DNA from: Planctomycetales bacterium
GTDB taxonomy: Bacteria > Planctomycetota > Planctomycetia > Pirellulales > S012-138
Reading direction: 5' to 3'
NCBI GenBank assembly: GCA_015488215.1
Contig: WFOE01000245.1
Location: forward strand, 1-38,319
DNA length: 38,319 nt
How positions within the stretch are numbered: position 1 is the first letter of the stretch; every line of letters begins with the position of its first letter. The position numbers and the translations under genes were made by a program. The notes below the pieces were generated by a model. That model was not told the origin of the DNA. It worked only from the letters and a program-made list of their open reading frames with translations, and searched no databases. Below, in pieces: positions 33,630 through 38,319 of this stretch.

Positions 33630-35458
33630 TTACTGTTGAGGGGACTGCGTTGTCGCAGCGGCGGAGACGGCCCCCGAACCGGCGGTGTGGTTGCGGTTCC
33701 CTCCGCGGCGGAAGTTGGCGTGCAGGCTTTCCCAGTCGATGACCAGCCGTCCGCCGGTTTTTTCGTGTTGCTTGGCCCAGTCCAGCAGCAGGTCCAGGCA
33801 GGCGTGGTCAATGTAAGTCAAGTGCTCGAAATCCACGTGCAGTTCCACGTCCGGCGGCACTTCTTCCAGCACAGAGGCCAGCTTGGGCAGGCGAATGAAC
33901 GTGGCCGCCCCTTCCAGGGAGAGCCGGGCGGTGCGTTTCTCCTCATCCACTTCGAGCCTCGCTTCCAGGTGCGAGAAGGTGTAGAGCAGCTTCAGGGCCG
34001 ACGCGACCAGCCCGGCAATAATCCCGCTGAGCAAGTCCACCGCCACGATTGTGGCCACGGTAATGCCGTAGATGACCACTTCGCTTTTGCTGTATTCCCA
34101 AAGCCGCCGGACGGCCGCGGGATTCATGAGTTTGTAGCCGGTGTAAACCAGAATAGCGGCCAGGCTGGCCTGCGGGATGTAGTTGAGCACTTGGGGCAGC
34201 GCGACCACAAAGGCCAGCAACCACACCCCGTGCAGAATAGCCGACAGGGGCGTCTTGGCTCCCGCCTGCACGTTGGCCGAGCTACGCACAATCACGGCGG
34301 TCATGGGCAACGCGCCCAGCAGCCCGCAGGTCATGTTGCCCACCCCCTGGGCGAATAATTCCCGGTCGTAGTTGGTCCGCGGTCCGCTGTGCATCCGGTC
34401 CACGCCGTAGCACAAAGCAGGGTTTCAGCGCTGGCCACCGCGGCCAGCACCACGGCGGTCAGCCAGATGGAGGGTTGGCGGATTAGTTCCCACCACTCCG
34501 GCCCGGGGAAAGTCAAACTATCGGCCAGGTTTTCCGGCACGTCCACGTTGATAATCTCCAGCTTCATCACGGCGGCGAACACCGTAGCTACCACCACAGC
34601 CACCAACGGGGCGGGAATGACCTTTAGCGGTTTCGGGGCAAACCGTAACCAGAACAGAATCGTCAGAATCGTAATCACGCCGGTCAGGGCGGCCAGATGG
34701 TGGTTGCGGGCGTCGGGGTGCAGCGGGATGTTTTCGTCTACCGAAACCGGGGTGTTCCCCTCAGAAGCGCCGTTTTGGGTCTTGGGCGCCTCCGACTCCT
34801 CGGACACGATGGGCCCCAACCCCTTGTACACCGCCTGGGGGATGGTAATCAGATTGCGCAGTCCGCCCCGTTTGGGCTTGTCGTCCACCATCACGTGGAA
34901 CTGGCTGGAAAAGATCAGCACGCCGATTCCAGCCAGCATCCCCTGGATCACCGCGGGAGAGACGGCCCGAAACCACTGCCCGGTGCGCAGCAGTCCAGCC
35001 AACACCTGCATCGCCCCGGCCAGAAAAACCACCAGCCCTAAAGCAACGATGGAAAAGGTAAAGGCGTCGGCTTCCAGCGCGGCCCGGGCAGCCGGGTCGG
35101 AGGCTTTTTCGCCCAGTTGGGCCAGGTAATAGCTTTCGCGCTGGTCCATCACAAAGTCCATCACGATCACTGTCAACCCGGCCGCCGGACCGCTGACCGA
35201 AAGCGGAGAGCCGGTCAGAAAACCCACCACCAACCCGGCCACAATGCCGGTGATGAGTCCCTGGGCCGGATGCACGCCGGACGCCAGGGCAATGCCCATG
35301 CAAAGCGGCAATGCCACCAGGAACACCACCAGCGAAGCCAGGAAGTCCTGCCGGGGGGCACTGAAGATATGCACCCCCGAGCCGGCCAACAGCCGCTGGA
35401 GGAGCTTTCCCGAATTGTTTTTCTTCGCCGAAGTTGGGGCAGATGGTTGCTGGCTCAT
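33630..35458 (-). pseudogene. SulP family anion transporter with STAS domain, broken by a one-base frameshift
   Basis: Two frames form one SulP protein. The N-terminal part (from 35458, MSQQPSAPTS, or a GTG at 35506) has the SulP helices, e.g. FLASLVVFLVALPLCMGIALASG. It leaves frame after ASAETLLCATA. The C-terminal part resumes as VDRMHSGPRTNYDREL, the normal continuation, followed by FAQGVGNMTCGLLGALP and a STAS domain (LSLEGAATF, LTYIDHACLDLLLDW). Restoring one G to CGGCGTGG at about 34403 yields ATAVDRMHSG without a break. So this is either a sequencing error or a true frameshift. Its neighbour is a carbonic anhydrase, which suggests bicarbonate as substrate, as in BicA-type SulP proteins; sulfate is the alternative. 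Confidence 0.87.
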
Positions 35459-35575
35459 GGTTTCAAAAAACGATTTCGTCGTGCGGGGGATTTGGGGTTG
35501 TTCCACCGGGAACCAGGACGATTCTCCCCGGCGGTGCGTCTCAAACGCTCAGCCCAAGCGGGGGCCGGGAGCAGA

Positions 35576-36190
35576 CTACAGCGGGGCGAACTGCTCGCTC
35601 TGCGGATCGTAGGCCCGCACCTCTCCGCTGACGAAGTCGTACACCCAGGCATGCACCTGCAACTGGCCCCGTTCCAGCGCTTCGGCCACCGCCGGGTGGC
35701 TGCACACGTTTTGCATCTGCACCACGGCGTTCACCTCGATGGCCTTATTGAGCCGCTCTTGGGGGTCTTGGATGTCGCCGTATCGGCTTTCCATAATCTC
35801 CAGCGTCCGCCGTGCGTGCAGCAGCCATTGTTGCACCGCCGGCAAGGAGTCGGTGGCTCCCGGAGTGAGCAGCGCATTGACCGCCCCGCATTGGGCATGG
35901 CCGCAAACCACAATGTGCGGCACCTTCAGCGCCCGGACGGCGTACTCAATCGTGGCCGCCTCCCCTCCGCCGGAAGCTGAATAGGGAGGAACCAGGTTGC
36001 CCGCGTTGCGCAGCACGAACAGCTCCCCCGGCTGGCTTTGCGTCAGCAACGAAGGCACCACCCGAGAATCCGAGCAGGTGATAAACAGCACCTGGGGGTG
36101 CTGGCCCGCGGCCAACCCTTCAAACAGCGACCGCATGGCCGGATAGGTTTCGTTTTGAAAGCGGTGGATACCGGAAAGCAGGCTTTGCAT
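35576..36190 (-). CDS. beta-class carbonic anhydrase
   Basis: 204 residues from an ATG preceded by GGAG. All zinc ligands of the beta class are present: C39 and D41 in TCSDSRV, H98 and C101 in GHAQCGA. The family phrase ELFVLRNAGNLVPPY and a substrate-cleft GGGEAATIEYAV follow in the usual order. It catalyses reversible CO2 hydration in the cytoplasm. It lies upstream of the SulP gene on the same strand, 117 bases before that start, and would supply or consume bicarbonate carried by it. No clear promoter was found upstream; 36191-36437 shows nothing else. Confidence 0.96.
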   Translation of the reverse strand: MQSLLSGIHRFQNETYPAMRSLFEGLAAGQHPQVLFITCSDSRVVPSLLTQSQPGELFVLRNAGNLVPPYSASGGGEAATIEYAVRALKVPHIVVCGHAQCGAVNALLTPGATDSLPAVQQWLLHARRTLEIMESRYGDIQDPQERLNKAIEVNAVVQMQNVCSHPAVAEALERGQLQVHAWVYDFVSGEVRAYDPQSEQFAPL

Positions 36191-36437
36191 AACAACTCCA
36201 TGAACCGTTTGAGGAATGGCGAAAACGTTTATCCGTCTTGGAAGGACAAGGAATCCCCACGAACAGCCGGGACCCTAACACACTGCGATCCGAAACGGTG
36301 CTGCCGCGTTTTACCAGGCTTTGTTTGCAGCGAGTAGCAACTTGCCTCGTCTTGCACCGGGTACCCGTCCGCCGCCGGCTGATTTCAGTCTCCCAGCACG
36401 GACGAGCCGCTGTTATGTTCCTGGGAAACGCAGCAGG

Positions 36438-36463
36438 TGAAGAAGAAGAACAAGCCTCGCTTG
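36438..36463 (-). terminator. terminator of Cys-rich paralogue 3
   Basis: On the minus strand CAAGC-GAG-GCTTG (36451-36463) is followed by TTCTTCTTCTTC. It lies 4 bases after the stop codon. The U-tract is interrupted by C residues, so strength is uncertain. Confidence 0.5.
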
Positions 36464-36467
36464 AGCT

Positions 36468-36818
36468 CTAACAGCGCAGAGGCGCACACAGACCGTTGGA
36501 CCACCGGTGCCCGGCGGTCCTCGCTAGCAAAAGCTGTGGGCGAGTCTTTACCGATTTGCCGCAGAGAGGCTTTCGAGTCCAGAACCGCTGCTCCGCACGG
36601 CGAACACACCTGGCACGTTTACTGCCGCCTTGTCCTCCGGCGACCAGCAACGTGGAGCAGCTTGCCCCGTGGGGTTCGGAAAGCAGTTCCTGCTCAAGAG
36701 AATCTTCGCAGCAGGCGGCACTGCAAGCACAGGTCCCGCCCCCGCCGATTGCCAGCACCACGGCAAGCAGCAAAAGCCGCTGGACTATCCAAATGCCAGA
36801 GAGGCCGTGTTCGATCAT
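36468..36818 (-). CDS. Cys-rich secreted protein (paralogue 3)
   Basis: A 116-residue protein with a hydrophobic N-terminal segment (about 10-26, IVQRLLLLAVVLAIGGGG), then CACSAACC, further single cysteines and a terminal LCAPLRC (C-x4-C). It has 9 cysteines in all. The same features occur in the products of 16731-17210 and 23288-23686. The gene has a near-consensus promoter upstream (36876-36904) and a hairpin with a U-rich tail directly downstream, which supports expression. It lies downstream of nagA with 188 bases between. The function is unknown; metal or thiol chemistry is inferred. Confidence 0.68.
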   Translation of the reverse strand: MIEHGLSGIWIVQRLLLLAVVLAIGGGGTCACSAACCEDSLEQELLSEPHGASCSTLLVAGGQGGSKRARCVRRAEQRFWTRKPLCGKSVKTRPQLLLARTAGHRWSNGLCAPLRC

Positions 36819-36875
36819 TCGCTGGAAACCGGTTGCCGGTTATCGTCTCGGTGGGGGGAATTCACGACACGTCCC

Positions 36876-36904
36876 TATATAGTCGGGCGGTACCAGAGCG
36901 TCAA
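36876..36904 (-). promoter_or_regulatory. sigma70-like promoter of Cys-rich paralogue 3
   Basis: On the minus strand TTGACG (36899-36904), a 17-base spacer and TATATA (36876-36881) precede the start at 36818 by about 58 bases. Both hexamers differ from consensus by one base each. Confidence 0.75.
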
Positions 36905-37006
36905 GGCGGAGAACGACTCGGGCCTGTTCCGGGCTTTTGGGCAATCTCGTTTACTCCGCGAGAGCAAATCGGGCCTCCCTGGCAGGAAAACATTCTGGGC
37001 TCTGGC

Positions 37007-38185
37007 TCACTTGGGCAACTGGCCGTGGACCACCTGGCCCTGGAGCACCGTGGCCACCACGTCCAGCTCGGCGGCGGGTTCCTCCGAGCCCAGGTCCGGC
37101 AACCGAAACACCACTAGATCGGCTGCGGCTCCCACCTGGAGCCGGTCCACCCGCAGCCCCAGCACGCGGCAGGGATTCCTCGTGGCCATGGCCACGGCCT
37201 GGGCCAGCGACACGCCGGCAAACCGCATCACGTTCACCACCCCCGCCCCCAGCGGGCGCGAGGCTCCGGCAAGCAGTTGCCGCTGCCCGGCGATGACCAG
37301 CCGCCCATCAGGCAGAATCTCCAGGCGGCAGCCGCTGGAGTCGTATTTCCCGGGCGGTAGTCCAGCCAGCCCCGAAACGTCGCTTACCAACACGCAACGC
37401 CGCACCCCTTTGGCCCGGACGAACACCCGCACCACCTCCGGCGGCAGATGGTGTCCATCCACAATGAGCGAAGCGGACAGACGGTCCTCGCCCAGTTGCA
37501 TCCACAAATAGTTGGGATGCCGCGGCAACGTGCGGTGGGCCCCGTTGCCCAGGTGGGTGCTCAAGCTCGCTCCGGCGTCCACCGCCCGCAGAATCTGCTC
37601 GCCCGTGGCAGCGGTGTGGCCGATGGCGATTCGCACGCCGGAAAGCACTGCCCGGCGAACGAACTCGGCACTCCCGTCGTATTCCGGCGAAAGCGTCATC
37701 AACCGCACCCGTCCCCCGGCGGCCTGCTGCCAGCGGCAGAAAAGCTCCCAGTCCGGGCGGCGGCAGTGTTCGGCCGGATGGGCTCCCCGCGGGCCGTCTT
37801 CCCGCGAAATGAACGGCCCTTCCAGATGCACCCCCGGCACGCTGGCTGCCACCTGGGCGTCTTCGCGACACGCCTGGTCGATTGCCCGCAGCGCGTGCTC
37901 GAACACCTGGGGGCTTTGCGTGGTGAGCGTGGGACAAAGCCGCGTCACGCCGAATTGCCAGTGCCGGCGGACGATCTGCTGCACGTGCTCTGCGGTCAAT
38001 TCGGCCGAGGCGAACTCCTGTCCCCCATAGCCGTTGACCTGAATATCCACCAGTCCCGGGGCCACCCACAGCTCTTCGCCCAGGCCGGGAGGTCGCGTGA
38101 GCGTTTCCAGCTCCACCAGGCGCTCCTGCTCCCAAACCACCCGGGTCCAGCGGCCGGTGTCGTAGCGTCGGGCCAGAAGTTCCAC
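37007..38185 (-). CDS. nagA: N-acetylglucosamine-6-phosphate deacetylase (NagA-like)
   Basis: 392 residues starting at a GTG with GAGGA 9 bases upstream. It is an amidohydrolase of the NagA type, hydrolysing GlcNAc-6-P to GlcN-6-P and acetate. The metal-site and substrate motifs are VDIQVNGYGG (47-55, in place of the HxH), HLEGPFIS (E122), IGHTAAT (H190), THLGNGAH (H211), DGHHLPPE (H245/H246) and LVSDVSG (D269). THLGNGAH differs from the common THLFNAM. No nagB, PTS or hexokinase neighbour is seen in the window. Its upstream side runs into the window end (38186-38319), where a TAAAAT could be the -10 of a promoter. Confidence 0.93.
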   Translation of the reverse strand: MELLARRYDTGRWTRVVWEQERLVELETLTRPPGLGEELWVAPGLVDIQVNGYGGQEFASAELTAEHVQQIVRRHWQFGVTRLCPTLTTQSPQVFEHALRAIDQACREDAQVAASVPGVHLEGPFISREDGPRGAHPAEHCRRPDWELFCRWQQAAGGRVRLMTLSPEYDGSAEFVRRAVLSGVRIAIGHTAATGEQILRAVDAGASLSTHLGNGAHRTLPRHPNYLWMQLGEDRLSASLIVDGHHLPPEVVRVFVRAKGVRRCVLVSDVSGLAGLPPGKYDSSGCRLEILPDGRLVIAGQRQLLAGASRPLGAGVVNVMRFAGVSLAQAVAMATRNPCRVLGLRVDRLQVGAAADLVVFRLPDLGSEEPAAELDVVATVLQGQVVHGQLPK

Positions 38186-38277
38186 AATCGGCAGTCCTCG
38201 GCAAAGGGGCGCTCTTCGTAACCAGAAACAAACCTTGCGGCAGCGATTTTACCACGAAGCGGCCCCCGCGGGTGCCC

Positions 38278-38319
38278 CGATGCGGAAGCCTCTGACGCAA
38301 GATGCCAGATGCCACTTGC
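38278..38319. repeat. possible fourth REP-like copy, cut by the window end
   Basis: GATGCGGAAGCCTC followed by GACGCAAGATGCC resembles the GGTGCGGAAGCACC and GCAAGAC words of copy C. The stem is not intact in what can be seen, so this is weak. Confidence 0.3.

Noticed and set aside
1-38319. tRNA, rRNA or CRISPR
   Set aside because: I saw no tRNA-like cloverleaf with a conserved TTCGAATCC arm in context, no rRNA anchor and no regularly spaced direct repeats.

Overview
The window looks like a chromosome segment from a high-GC planctomycete, probably of the Pirellulales type. The evidence is a secreted DUF1549/DUF1553 protein with planctomycete haem motifs (6047-8497), a giant cytochrome c/WD40/PPC secreted protein (8910-12554), a Minf_1886-family protein (2408-2878), short zinc-ribbon and Cys-rich proteins, and interspersed REP-like hairpin elements between genes. 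I saw no phage, plasmid, transposase, CRISPR array, rRNA or tRNA.

Layout. 1-2041 (minus): nfeD, floA and a small membrane protein form a membrane-microdomain operon. 2276-3603 (plus): a Minf_1886 family gene and a Fur-family regulator, each with a readable sigma70-like promoter. 4222-12554 (plus): secreted proteins, namely a C25 (gingipain-like) caspase-fold protein, a DUF1549/DUF1553 protein and a 1214-residue cytochrome c/WD40/PPC protein. 12769-14356 (plus): a zinc-ribbon tail-anchored protein and a small zincin. 14378-15337 (minus): a TorD-like chaperone followed by a BFD-like [2Fe-2S] protein. 15984-23686 (minus): a metal-handling island with a Cys-rich secreted protein, CusB-like adaptor, CusA-like RND pump, a second Cys-rich secreted protein and a secreted protein with two CPV/CC-x-GC modules. 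24099-25774: a small membrane protein and a divergent secreted coiled-coil protein. 25858-31793 (plus): a UvrC lacking its HhH tail, then four genes in series (DegT-family aminotransferase with a long acidic tail, ComA-family phosphosulfolactate synthase, ATP-grasp enzyme, SAM methyltransferase). 31998-33596: a membrane-anchored PQQ-type beta-propeller. 33630-36190 (minus): beta-carbonic anhydrase and a SulP transporter broken by a single-base frameshift. 36468-38185 (minus): NagA and a third Cys-rich secreted protein with its own promoter and terminator.

Best leads. (1) Three paralogous-looking Cys-rich exported proteins, all ending in a C-x3/4-C at the very C terminus, two of them flanking a CusAB-type pump whose three copper-site methionines are preserved with the expected spacing. 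(2) The DegT-ComA-ATP-grasp-methyltransferase cluster, which looks like an uncharacterised sulfonate or small-molecule pathway. (3) A family of multi-hairpin intergenic elements whose stems change by compensatory substitutions while TTCA and TTCC loops stay fixed. (4) A one-base frameshift in the SulP gene next to carbonic anhydrase.
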